Shown: positions 29,122 to 38,195 of the stretch, one piece after another
Layout: every line of letters begins with the position of its first letter
Position numbering within the stretch: position 1 is the first letter of the stretch
Assembly (NCBI GenBank): GCA_945885345.1
Contig: CAMCYP010000004.1
Span: 62,001-126,000, forward strand
Origin: Bordetella parapertussis
Lineage (GTDB): Bacteria; Pseudomonadota; Gammaproteobacteria; Burkholderiales; SG8-41
Direction: 5' to 3'
Length of the DNA stretch: 64,000 nt
Position numbers and translations under genes: made by a program
Notes under the pieces: generated by a model
Databases searched by the model: none
Told to the model about the DNA's origin: nothing
The model's input: only the letters and a program-made list of their open reading frames with translations

Positions 29122-30651
29122 ATGAAATTCGAGCGACAGATCAGGGAACACGCCGAACGCGCCGAACGCGCGATGGCGATGGGCGGGCCGGCAAAGCTGG
29201 ACAAGCGCAGGCAATCCGGAATTCTCAACGTGCGCGAGCGCATCGACCGGTTGCTTGATCCCGGGAGCTTCCGCGAATCGGGCCTCTTCGGCGTCTCGTA
29301 CCTGCCGGAGATGCGCGAATCCACACCCGGCGACGGCAAGGTAACCGGTTTCGGCAAGATCGCGGGAAGGCGCGTTGGCGTGGTCGGCTACGACTTCACC
29401 GTCAAGGGCTCATCGTCCAGCTACACCAACAACCGCAAGATGGCGCACGTGAAGGAAATCGGCGGCAAGCGCGGTTTCCCGGTGGTGTTCCTCGGCGAGT
29501 CTACCGGCGTGCGCATGCCCGACATAATGGGCGAAGGCATGGGCATGAACTTCGAGGGCCCGCGCTTCCTGCGCATACGCGAAGCCCCCTGGGTCGCCGC
29601 CATCATGGGCAACGCATTCGGATCCTCCGCCTGGCATGCCTGCTGCGCGGACTTCTGCGTCATGCGCAAAGACTCCGTCATGGCCGTGGCAAGCCCCGGG
29701 GTGGTCTCGATGGCGCTCGGCCGCAAGGTGACGCCGGAGGAACTCGGCGGATGGCAGGTGCTGGCCGAACATTCCGGCTTTGCTGACAGGGTGGTGGACA
29801 CCGACGAACAGGTCGCCGACATGGTCAAGCGGTTCCTGTCCTACCTGCCCACCAACAATCGCGAAGCGCCGCCGGTCGCCGAGGTGCCCCCGGGATCCGA
29901 CGAGGCCGCCAAAGGCATGCTCGAGCTCATCCCTGAGTCCGCGACGCAGGTCTACGATGTGCGCAAGATCATCGGCGCCTTCGTGGACAGGGACAGCTTC
30001 TTCGAGATCAAGGACCGCTTTGGGCGCAGCATCACCACGGGGCTCGCCCGCCTCAACGGCCGAACCATCGGCATCGTCGCCAACAACCCGATGTTCAAGG
30101 GCGGCGCGATGGACGCCGACGCCTGCAGCAAGGCGACGGACTTCATCGTGCTGTGCGACTCGTTCAACATTCCGCTGGTGTTCCTGCACGACCAGCCCGG
30201 TTTCCTGATCGGGCCCGACTCCGAAAAAAGAGGCGTCATCGGCAAAGTGATCAACTGGATGAACGCCATGCTGCAGGTCACCGTGCCGCGCATCAGCCTC
30301 ATCCTGCGCAAAAGCTACGGCCGCGGCTTCATCAACATGGGTGGCGCCGGCACCTCCGACGAGATCTCGGCATGGTGGACCGCGGAGGTGAGCTTCATGA
30401 ACCCCCGCACTGCCGTGACCGTGGTGCACGGCCTCAAGGAAGAGGATGACCCGGAACGCTTCAACGATCTGCTCAAGGAAATGGCGCGCAACGGAGGCGC
30501 CTACGACCTGGCGGCGGTCTACGGCGTCAAGGAAGTGCTCGACCCGCGCGACACGCGGGAATACCTGAAGGAAGCGCTCGACGTGCACACTCTGCGCCTG
30601 TCTGGCGGGATCGGCCAACACAAGCTCGCCAACTGGCCGACCAGTTACTGA
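29122..30651 (+). CDS. acyl-CoA carboxylase carboxyltransferase subunit (PccB/MmdA-like)
   Basis: NVRERIDRLLDPGSFRE, GRRVGVVGYDFTVKGSS, RKSYGRGFINMGG. Confidence 0.9.
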   Translation: MKFERQIREHAERAERAMAMGGPAKLDKRRQSGILNVRERIDRLLDPGSFRESGLFGVSYLPEMRESTPGDGKVTGFGKIAGRRVGVVGYDFTVKGSSSSYTNNRKMAHVKEIGGKRGFPVVFLGESTGVRMPDIMGEGMGMNFEGPRFLRIREAPWVAAIMGNAFGSSAWHACCADFCVMRKDSVMAVASPGVVSMALGRKVTPEELGGWQVLAEHSGFADRVVDTDEQVADMVKRFLSYLPTNNREAPPVAEVPPGSDEAAKGMLELIPESATQVYDVRKIIGAFVDRDSFFEIKDRFGRSITTGLARLNGRTIGIVANNPMFKGGAMDADACSKATDFIVLCDSFNIPLVFLHDQPGFLIGPDSEKRGVIGKVINWMNAMLQVTVPRISLILRKSYGRGFINMGGAGTSDEISAWWTAEVSFMNPRTAVTVVHGLKEEDDPERFNDLLKEMARNGGAYDLAAVYGVKEVLDPRDTREYLKEALDVHTLRLSGGIGQHKLANWPTSY

Positions 30652-30673
30652 CGGCGGCGGACGGAGCCCCCGC

Positions 30674-31846
30674 ATGAAGATCAGCAAGATCGAAGCGATT
30701 CCGGTCTGGTTTAAGCCGAGCGACGAGTACCATGCGCTGTTCGGCTCGAACAAGAAAAAGGGGACGATGGTCCACGCCCGCGAGACTTGGTTCGCGAACA
30801 TCGAATACAAAGAAAACGTCTTCGTCAAGATCACCACCGACGAGGCCATCGTCGGTTGGGGCGAAGCCTGCGCCCATCCCGTCACCAGCGAGACCCAGGC
30901 CGGCATCCTCGCCACCGTGGAACTGTTCGGGCGGCTCATCCTGGGCCGCGACCCTTTCCAGATCGGCGCGATCCACGAGGCGCTCGACAACCTGTTCCTG
31001 CAGGGCAACAACGGCGCGCGCAGCGCCATCGACATCGCGCTCTACGACATCATGGGCAAGGCCTCCGGCCAGCCCGTCTACAACCTGCTCGGCGGCGCGC
31101 ATCAGACCCGCTTCGGCAAGCTTGCGACAACGCCGCGTTCGGATCCCAAGCGCATGGCCGACCACGCACGGGGGCTGCTCAAGCAGGGTTACACCGCGTT
31201 CGAGCCCAAGATGACCGGCCACCTCGAATCGCTGGACGCCGACGCTGACCGGCTCGAGGCCATACTCGACGCGGTGCCGAAGTCCTGCCCCGTGATCGCC
31301 GACCCCAATCAGATGTGGGGCACGGCCAAGGACACGATCAGCCTGCTCGACCGGCGCTTCCGCGGCGTCGGCAACCTCGCGATCGAGCAGCCAGTATGGG
31401 GCCATGATCTCAACGGGCTCGCGTCGATCACGCAGGCAGTGCCGCACAAGATCGTCGCGGACGAAGCCATCCAGAATCTGGCGACGATGGTCCGCATCGC
31501 CTCGGGGCGTTATGCGGACATGGTCAGCCTCAAGCTCGGCAAGTGCGGCGGCTTCTACAAGTCGGTGCAGATGATGCGCATCGCGGAAGCGGCCGGACTG
31601 CCCGTGCGCATCGACTGGACCCAGGGCAGCCACCTGCTCGACACCGCGACCGGCCACCTGCACGCCGCGGTACGCATCGTCGGCTGCGATCCCGGCATGG
31701 ACTATCAACTGCGCATCGAGGACCAGCCGGTGAAGGAAGGCGGCGTCACGCAGGACAAGGACGGCTATTTCATCATGCCGACCGCGCCGGGCCTGGGCCT
31801 CACCGTGGACGAGAAACGCATCAGGAAGCTTTCGCAACGCCGCTGA
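30674..31846 (+). CDS. mandelate racemase/muconate lactonizing enzyme family protein (enolase superfamily)
   Basis: SAIDIALYDIMGKASGQPVYNLLGG; metal ligands VIADPNQMW, AIEQPV, VADEAI; VSLKLGKCGG. Confidence 0.92.
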   Translation: MKISKIEAIPVWFKPSDEYHALFGSNKKKGTMVHARETWFANIEYKENVFVKITTDEAIVGWGEACAHPVTSETQAGILATVELFGRLILGRDPFQIGAIHEALDNLFLQGNNGARSAIDIALYDIMGKASGQPVYNLLGGAHQTRFGKLATTPRSDPKRMADHARGLLKQGYTAFEPKMTGHLESLDADADRLEAILDAVPKSCPVIADPNQMWGTAKDTISLLDRRFRGVGNLAIEQPVWGHDLNGLASITQAVPHKIVADEAIQNLATMVRIASGRYADMVSLKLGKCGGFYKSVQMMRIAEAAGLPVRIDWTQGSHLLDTATGHLHAAVRIVGCDPGMDYQLRIEDQPVKEGGVTQDKDGYFIMPTAPGLGLTVDEKRIRKLSQRR

Positions 31847-31892
31847 CAGTCTGCCAAAACCACGTCTTCAAGACGGTTCAAAGGAGGAGGAA

Positions 31893-32867
31893 ATGGCCAT
31901 GATCTCGAACGGTTTCAGAATGCTGGTCGCCGGGTTCGTTCTTTTTGGTTCAGCCGCGGCATCCGCCCAGGGTTATCCGGCGAAGCCGATGCGGATCATC
32001 GTTCCGTTCCCGCCCGGGGGCGGCACCGACGTAATGGCTCGCACGATGGCCGACAAAATCGGGGCCGCGCTGGGACAGCAGGTTCTCGTAGACAACCGCA
32101 CAGGCGCCGGCGGTGCACTCGGCACTGATCTCGCCGCCAAATCCGCGCCCGACGGGTACACCCTGCTTGTCACTTCTTCCAGCACGCTGGTGATCGGACC
32201 CAACCTGATGCAAAAGCCCCCGTATGACCCGCTGCGGAGTTTCTCGTCGATCATGATCATCAGTTCCGCACCGAACGTGCTGGTCATCCACCCCTCGGTG
32301 CCGGCGAAGAACGTGCAGGAGCTCATCACGCTCGCGCGGCAACGTCCCGGCCTGCTCAATTACGCATCGAACGGCGCCGGAACGCTGAGTCACCTCACCG
32401 GCGAACTGTTCAGTCAACGCACCGGCATCAAGATGGTGCATGTGCCCTACAGGGGCGCCCCGCCGGCAGTCATCGATACCATGGCGGGCAACGTCTCCCT
32501 GCTGTTCACGGCCTATCCGACGGTTTCGGTGCAGATCCAGAGCAAGCGTCTGCGGGCGCTGGCGGTGACCAGCACCAAACGCGCCTCGGTCGCGCCGGAT
32601 TTGCCGAGCATCGCCGAGACCCTGCCGGGATTCGAATCGAACCAATGGTGGGGCATGTTCGGACCGGCAGGCATGCCCCCCGAAGTGGTCAACCGCCTGA
32701 ACGCCTCGGCGCAGCAGGCGCTGACCATGGCCGACGTGCGCAAGCGCCTCACGGCAGATGCCGCCGAGCCGATCGGCGGCAGTGCCGCCGAATGCGAGAA
32801 GTTTCTGCAGGCCGATTTCGAGAAGTGGCGCAAAGTGATCAAGGATGCCGGCGTAAAGGACACCTGA
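31893..32867 (+). CDS. tripartite tricarboxylate transporter substrate-binding protein (TctC/Bug)
   Basis: Signal peptide; YPAKPMRIIVPFPPGGGTDVMARTMADKI. Confidence 0.93.
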   Translation: MAMISNGFRMLVAGFVLFGSAAASAQGYPAKPMRIIVPFPPGGGTDVMARTMADKIGAALGQQVLVDNRTGAGGALGTDLAAKSAPDGYTLLVTSSSTLVIGPNLMQKPPYDPLRSFSSIMIISSAPNVLVIHPSVPAKNVQELITLARQRPGLLNYASNGAGTLSHLTGELFSQRTGIKMVHVPYRGAPPAVIDTMAGNVSLLFTAYPTVSVQIQSKRLRALAVTSTKRASVAPDLPSIAETLPGFESNQWWGMFGPAGMPPEVVNRLNASAQQALTMADVRKRLTADAAEPIGGSAAECEKFLQADFEKWRKVIKDAGVKDT

Positions 32868-32899
32868 ACGGATCGCGCGATGCGCGGGATTCAGCCCAC

Positions 32900-33928
32900 C
32901 TTCACCACGAGTCAGGCCACCTGGATCAATTACCCCCCCTGTTTGTCGTCAGTGCCCCCCGCTCCGGATCGACGCTGCTGCGGCTGATTCTCGACGCGCA
33001 TCCGAACGTCGCAGTGCCGCCGCCGGGATGGCTTTTCGATCTGGTCTTTCCGTACCTCTACAGCTACGGGGACCTCGGCAACGATGCGAATTTTCTCGCG
33101 CTGGCCGAGGACATGCTCGCAACCCCCACAGTGCAGAAGTGGCCCCTGAAAATTGCTGCCGCAGCGCTCGTCGCGGCAGCCCCGGAGAAATCATTCGCCG
33201 GGCTGTACGCCGCGCTGCATCTGGCGTACGCGAAACCGGGCAACAAGCAGCGCTGGGGCGAGAAAACTCCCCGCAATGCGTTCTGGATCGACGAGATCCA
33301 CGCGCTCTTTCCCGACGCCCGGTTCATCCACATCGTGCGTGACGGCCGCGACATGGCCATCGACATTTCCGATTCAATACTGCTGCCGTACTCGGTGTAC
33401 TCGGGCGCCAATCTGTGGCAGCGCTACGTGCTGGCGATTCGCGACTCGATCCGCCGGCTGCCCGACGGTTCCGTCATTGAAATCCGCTACGAAGACCTCT
33501 GCGCCGACCCCGAAACAACGATCCGCGGATTATGCGCGTTCCTGGGGGAGGATTTCGATCGCGCGATGCTCGCCCCGAACCGGACAAAGTCCGCCGAAAA
33601 GTGGAGCAGCCATCCCCTGCATGCGAAAACGGCCGAGCCGATCTCGACCAGATATTGCGAGATGTACAAGACGCGCCTTCCGCGACCGGACGTGGAAGCA
33701 CTGGAGGCCCTGATCGGCGATACGCTGGCGCTGTTCGACTACCCGGGCAGCGGCAAGCGTTCTCCGATACCGGACCGGCTCGCGGCGCAATTCATCGAGA
33801 GTGACACGGTGACCAATCCCGAGAATGTCGCCTACCGCCGATGGCATGAAGCCCGGCGGAAGGAACGGCGCGACCAGCGCATCTGGAGTCCTGAAGACCG
33901 CTCCAGCCTGCTGTGGGGCATGAATTGA
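32900..33928 (+). CDS. sulfotransferase family protein (start uncertain)
   Basis: 5'-PSB SAPRSGSTLLRLIL and 3'-PB HIVRDGRDMAIDISDS; no in-frame ATG near the domain start, so start given is approximate. Confidence 0.85.
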   Translation, partial: LHHESGHLDQLPPLFVVSAPRSGSTLLRLILDAHPNVAVPPPGWLFDLVFPYLYSYGDLGNDANFLALAEDMLATPTVQKWPLKIAAAALVAAAPEKSFAGLYAALHLAYAKPGNKQRWGEKTPRNAFWIDEIHALFPDARFIHIVRDGRDMAIDISDSILLPYSVYSGANLWQRYVLAIRDSIRRLPDGSVIEIRYEDLCADPETTIRGLCAFLGEDFDRAMLAPNRTKSAEKWSSHPLHAKTAEPISTRYCEMYKTRLPRPDVEALEALIGDTLALFDYPGSGKRSPIPDRLAAQFIESDTVTNPENVAYRRWHEARRKERRDQRIWSPEDRSSLLWGMN

Positions 33929-33947
33929 GGCGGGAACAACGCCCGAT

Positions 33948-34457
33948 CTAGCGGGCCTGCGGCTGATACAGCACCGCATCACCCAGCGTGATCACACCGC
34001 CGCCCAGTACGCAAGCGATGATGCCGCCATGGCCGCGCATCGCGTTGTAGCCGCCAGCACCCAGCACCTCCTCCATGCGCGAACAGGGTTCGCACAGGCC
34101 CGTGCCTTCGAACGGCACGCCGCCAATTTCGAACTGTTCGTCGTGCAGCGCCAGCAGGTTGATGCCTGAGACGACGAGGTTGCGCCGCACCAGCGCGGGA
34201 TCGACCGCATCCCGCCCGAGCAGCTTCGCCACTACATCCAGATGCTCACGCTGGATCAGCGTGACCTGGCGCTTGCCGCCGGTGCGCTGCGCCTTGTGGT
34301 CACCGACAAGGCCGTGATCGGCGAGTACTTCGACGTGGTTGAAAGATTGCAGCGGTGCGCGACGTGCGGGGCGCAGGCCGATCCATTCCAGCTTGCCTGC
34401 GCGGGGGAAAGTTTCCATCAGGGTGCGCAGCGGGCTTTCGGGGTTGAGTTTGCTCAT
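33948..34457 (-). CDS. MOSC domain-containing protein
   Basis: DHGLVGDHKAQRTGGKRQVTLIQREHLDVVA...LCEPCSRMEEVLGAGGYNAMRGHGGI. Confidence 0.9.
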   Translation of the reverse strand: MSKLNPESPLRTLMETFPRAGKLEWIGLRPARRAPLQSFNHVEVLADHGLVGDHKAQRTGGKRQVTLIQREHLDVVAKLLGRDAVDPALVRRNLVVSGINLLALHDEQFEIGGVPFEGTGLCEPCSRMEEVLGAGGYNAMRGHGGIIACVLGGGVITLGDAVLYQPQAR

Positions 34458-34626
34458 GGGAGATCGGGAAAGAATGAGAATTAAAACGGCAGAAACGAAT
34501 TCCGCTATTCTCTTTACAGCAAATCACGCAGTGTTGCTTTTCGTCCCGATTTTATCAGTCTCGAAAACACCGAAAACGTTTATAAGTTATTGTTTTAATT
34601 AATGAAAATAATAATTTTTTCGGGGG

Positions 34627-34685
34627 TGTTATCCATCGTACCGGAATGTTATCCGGCGTTTTTGTCGTATAAAACTAGTTAGAGC
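34627..34685 (+). other. attI-like integron recombination site
   Basis: Direct repeats TGTTATCC at 34627 and 34647 (20-bp spacing), then ATAAAACTAGTTAGAGC core; resembles remembered attI1 layout (two TGTTA repeats ~19 bp apart, ...CTAAAACAAAGTTAGGC). Confidence 0.5.
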
Positions 34686-34693
34686 CCATTGCC

Positions 34694-35539
34694 GTGGAAA
34701 AGCGAGTTGATCTTACGATTACGCTGAATCTCCCCGACGGACACAACGCAGATAGGCTGTCCATCGGTGAAGATGGAAGTGTTCGACTGTTCGATAAATC
34801 GGGGGACGAAATGTTGCCCGAGAGCATTAGTCGGGCCGTTCATTATGAAAGACCAAAAGGTCCTAAGTATCAGTCACTGACAACCGCAGACGGTCGAATG
34901 ACGACCGTCGGAGGACTTGAAGATTTAGCCCAGTTTGAAGAAGTTATCGCTTTAGATACGAACACGACCGAAATCAATGGAACAAAAGTTTCTGCCGCAT
35001 TCTTTATCGTTTGCAGGTTAAAGACGGAACCTGACGGTTTTCGGGTTGAGTCACTGGATGGGAAAGGCCATCTATACGAGTTTCACGACGTGCCGCTAAA
35101 TATGAATCCAGAAATGCTGGCGATCCTCAAGGTCGCTAATGACACTAAACGCTCCCGCGGAACCGCGAGGTCGAACGTGGTATTTGTGAACGATTCCGAT
35201 ATGGGGCGTCATTCCGCCATTTCGAGGCGTGAACAACCGATATATGGCCCACACTGTTTACCCGACGGTTTTGCACTCCGTTACGCGAGCACTGACACGG
35301 GTCAGGAACTGACTAATAAGCTTGTACGCTTCTGTGACACTCAATCACGAAAACACCTTGCCCGTCTCCAGTCCGGTGCAACATTGTTTCGCACTACTAA
35401 CTTATCGAAGCTAGACGAGGACCAGTATGTTGGCTTTCGATACTTTTACTTTCCTGACTTAAGTATCGAGAATCCGGTTGTCACCGGCGTTTCCATGACA
35501 CCCGATACTAAGCACACCATTAAGTTCAGCACCGATTGA
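34694..35539 (+). CDS. cassette-encoded hypothetical protein (no family recognised)
   Basis: 281-aa ORF with GTG start 15 bp into cassette 1 and stop 5 bp before attC1; lower GC than flanks. Confidence 0.75.
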   Translation: MEKRVDLTITLNLPDGHNADRLSIGEDGSVRLFDKSGDEMLPESISRAVHYERPKGPKYQSLTTADGRMTTVGGLEDLAQFEEVIALDTNTTEINGTKVSAAFFIVCRLKTEPDGFRVESLDGKGHLYEFHDVPLNMNPEMLAILKVANDTKRSRGTARSNVVFVNDSDMGRHSAISRREQPIYGPHCLPDGFALRYASTDTGQELTNKLVRFCDTQSRKHLARLQSGATLFRTTNLSKLDEDQYVGFRYFYFPDLSIENPVVTGVSMTPDTKHTIKFSTD

Positions 35540-35544
35540 TATGT

Positions 35545-35626
35545 GCTCTAACATCTCAGTCAACACGGACAGTTGCAAGCGGCGCTACACGCCGTGTGCA
35601 ACGGCCAGTTACTTCAGCCGTTAGAC
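35545..35626 (+). other. attC site 1
   Basis: R boxes TCTAAC/GTTAGA; 6- and 7-nt spacers (ATCTCA / TTCAGCC); L boxes GT[C]AAC/GTTAC with one extra base; terminal hairpin GTTGCA-AG-CGGCG-CTACA-CGCCG-TG-TGCAAC. Confidence 0.78.
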
Positions 35627-35658
35627 CGCCTCATCGCGTTTTACTGAGTCAATCATTC

Positions 35659-36483
35659 ATGAACACGTCCAGTGGCGACCGAGCCTTCGCCGGGTCCATT
35701 CCACAGTTGTATGAGCAGTACTTGGTCCCACTGATCTTCGACCCGTATGCGAGAGATCTGGCCCGCCGAGTAGCTTCCTCTGCTCCGTCGGCCGTCCTTG
35801 AGATCGCCGCCGGGACTGGGGTGGTCACGCGCCACCTGGCGGCTCAGTTGCCCGCCGACGTATCGATCGTATCGACCGATCTGAATCAGGCAATGCTCGA
35901 TCACGCCGTGTGCATAGGCACGAACCGCGCAGTGACGTGGCGGCAGGCCGATGCAATGGACCTTCCTTTTGGCGATAGCAGCTTCGACTCGGTGGTGTGC
36001 CAGTTCGGCGCCATGTTCTTTCCGGACAAGGCGGCAGCCTTCGCCGAGACACGCCGGGTACTACGTCCCGGTGGGACGTTCTTGTTCAACGTCTGGGATC
36101 GAATAGAGGACAACGAATTCGCCGATTGCGTCACCCAGGCAATGGCACGCCTGTTCCCGAATGATCCTCCCCGATTCTTGGCAAGGCTGCCACACGGCTA
36201 CTACGACCGAGCAGTGATCGACAACGCTCTCGTTGATGGCGGCTTCACGGGCTCCATCTTTTACGACACCGTCGCCGTGCAAAGTCGCGCCGAGTCGCCT
36301 CGAACTGTCGCGATCGCCTATTGCCAGGGAACGCCGTTGCGCAACGAACTCGTGGGGCGTGACGCCTCAATTCTGGATGAGGCGACGGACATTGCGACTG
36401 CCGCCATCAAAGAGCGCTTTGGTACTGGCCACGTCACCGGAAAAATTCAGGCACACGTCATCTCGGCCAAAAAGGAGGCGTAG
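35659..36483 (+). CDS. class I SAM-dependent methyltransferase (cassette 2)
   Basis: VLEIAAGTGVVTRHLAAQLP, ATDLNQAML-like motif, DLPFGDSSFDSVVCQFGAMFFPDKAAAFAETRRVLRPGGTFLFNVWD. Confidence 0.9.
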   Translation: MNTSSGDRAFAGSIPQLYEQYLVPLIFDPYARDLARRVASSAPSAVLEIAAGTGVVTRHLAAQLPADVSIVSTDLNQAMLDHAVCIGTNRAVTWRQADAMDLPFGDSSFDSVVCQFGAMFFPDKAAAFAETRRVLRPGGTFLFNVWDRIEDNEFADCVTQAMARLFPNDPPRFLARLPHGYYDRAVIDNALVDGGFTGSIFYDTVAVQSRAESPRTVAIAYCQGTPLRNELVGRDASILDEATDIATAAIKERFGTGHVTGKIQAHVISAKKEA

Positions 36484-36493
36484 AACAAATGCG

Positions 36494-36544
36494 GCCCAAC
36501 CCTTCTTACAAGCGAACCGGCGCCACTTAACTCACAAGTTAATA
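36494..36544 (+). other. attC site 2 (shorter, more degenerate)
   Basis: GCCCAAC R'' box; L boxes TT[AC]AAG/CTTAA; CTCACAA 7-nt spacer then GTT; close to the canonical ...CTTAACTCAAGCGTT end. Confidence 0.6.
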
Positions 36545-36646
36545 CCCAAAAACCGGCCAAAATCCAGGCAAGATCGGCCAATCAAAAGAAAAAACACCCA
36601 CCGACTCCCGCCGGCAGGCGTTCTGATTTACAGCCAGCGCTGAAGC

Positions 36647-38059
36647 TTATTTCTTTTTCGGCGCCTTGATCTTGATACCGACCATGCTCTCCGGCTTGAC
36701 CCACTGGTCAAACTGCGCAGAAGTCAGGTGACCCAGCGCAATCGCCGATTCCTTCAGCGTCAGCCCCTTCTTATGCGCGTTCTTGGCAATCGCCGCGGCC
36801 TTGGCATAACCGATGTGCGGGTTCAGTGCTGTCACCAGCATCAGCGATTCATTGGTGAACTGCTCGATGCGCTCGAGGTTGGGTGCTATGCCGACCGCGC
36901 AATGCTCATCGAAGTTTTCGCAGGCATGCGCCAGCAGGTTCACGCTGTGCATGAAATTGCGGATCACCATCGGCCGGAACACGTTGAGTTCAAAGTTGCC
37001 CATCGAACCGCCGACGTTGATCGCAACATCGTTGCCGAAGACCTGACAGCAGGCCATGGTCATCGATTCCGACTGCGTCGGGTTGACCTTGCCCGGCATG
37101 ATCGACGAGCCCGGTTCGTTTTCCGGGATGTTCAGCTCGCCGATGCCGCAGCGCGGGCCGCTGGACAGCCAGCGGATGTCATTGGCGATTTTCATCAGCG
37201 AGGTGGCCAGGGTTTTCAGTGCGCCGTGGGCGGCAACCACGCCGTCACAGGAACCCAGCGCTTCGAACTTGTTGGGCGCCGTGACGAAAGGAAGACCCGT
37301 CATTTTTTTCAGTTGTGCGGCCACGTCTTTCGCAAACTTCGGATGGGCGTTGAGTCCAGTGCCGACCGCGGTGCCACCAAGTGCGAGTTCACACAGATGC
37401 GGCAGTGACGCCTCGACATGTTTCAGGCTGTGGTCGAGCTGCGACACATAACCGGAAAATTCCTGGCCCAGCGTCAGCGGCGTTGCATCCTGCAGGTGGG
37501 TGCGGCCGATCTTGACGATGTGCATGAAGGCGCGGGATTTTTTGTCCAGCGTGTTGCGCAGTTTTTTCACCGCGGGCTTGAGCTGCTTTTCCAGTGCGAT
37601 CACCGCCGCGACGTGCATCGCCGTGGGGAAGGTATCGTTGGAGGACTGGCCCTTGTTGACGTCGTCGTTCTCGTGCACCAGGCGTGCCGCGCCGCGTTTG
37701 CCGCCGAGGATTTCCGAAGCACGATTGGCCAGCACTTCGTTGACGTTCATGTTGGTCTGGGTGCCGGAGCCGGTCTGCCACACCACCAGCGGGAAATGCG
37801 CATCCCATAGGCCGGTCAGCGCTTCATCGGCGGCCTTGACGATGGCGTTGCCTTTTTTCTTGTCGAGCACGCCCAGCGCCATGTTGGTCAGCGCCGCGGC
37901 TTTTTTCACCATCACCTGCGCATGCACCACCGGCAGCGGCATGGTCTCGCCGGGGAAATGGAAGTGATGCAGGCTGCGCTGGGTCTGCGCGCCCCACAGC
38001 ATGTTGTCGGGCACTTCGATGGCGCCCATCGTGTCGTGTTCGGTGCGGAATTTGGCCAT
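36647..38059 (-). CDS. fumC: class II fumarate hydratase
   Basis: [34 protein letters not shown]. Confidence 0.96.
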   Translation of the reverse strand: MAKFRTEHDTMGAIEVPDNMLWGAQTQRSLHHFHFPGETMPLPVVHAQVMVKKAAALTNMALGVLDKKKGNAIVKAADEALTGLWDAHFPLVVWQTGSGTQTNMNVNEVLANRASEILGGKRGAARLVHENDDVNKGQSSNDTFPTAMHVAAVIALEKQLKPAVKKLRNTLDKKSRAFMHIVKIGRTHLQDATPLTLGQEFSGYVSQLDHSLKHVEASLPHLCELALGGTAVGTGLNAHPKFAKDVAAQLKKMTGLPFVTAPNKFEALGSCDGVVAAHGALKTLATSLMKIANDIRWLSSGPRCGIGELNIPENEPGSSIMPGKVNPTQSESMTMACCQVFGNDVAINVGGSMGNFELNVFRPMVIRNFMHSVNLLAHACENFDEHCAVGIAPNLERIEQFTNESLMLVTALNPHIGYAKAAAIAKNAHKKGLTLKESAIALGHLTSAQFDQWVKPESMVGIKIKAPKKK

Positions 38060-38121
38060 GATCTTCTTTATAAAATTATCAACAAAATCAAATACTTATA
38101 AATATTCGGGCTTTTTTGCGG

Positions 38122-38187
38122 CCCCTCACCCCAACCCTGCTTTGCTTCAAGTGTGCCCTTGTCTCCCCGCTTTGCGGGGAGAGGGAG
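38122..38187. repeat. intergenic repeat with hairpin (CCCCTCACCCCAACCC...CTCCCCGCTTTGCGGGGAGAGGGAG)
   Basis: 8-bp perfect stem CTCCCCGC-TTT-GCGGGGAG at 38163-38181; resembles dispersed proteobacterial intergenic repeats. Confidence 0.55.
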
Positions 38188-38195
38188 AATCACAA

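Larger units (their letters stand above)
34679..36538 (+). mobile_element. two-gene integron cassette array lacking a visible integrase
   Basis: G^TTAGAGC at 34678/34679; attC1 35545-35626 with R'' GCTCTAAC exactly complementary to the cassette start; G^TTAGACC at 35620/35621; attC2 36494-36544. Confidence 0.7.

Noticed and set aside
29410-31035. 541-aa minus-strand ORF
   Set aside because: Antisense to the carboxyltransferase and enolase-superfamily genes; His/Ala/Val-biased composition typical of shadow ORFs.
34458-34626. Possible intI remnant next to the attI-like site
   Set aside because: No tyrosine-recombinase motif or substantial ORF in the AT-rich gap; the adjacent gene is a MOSC protein.
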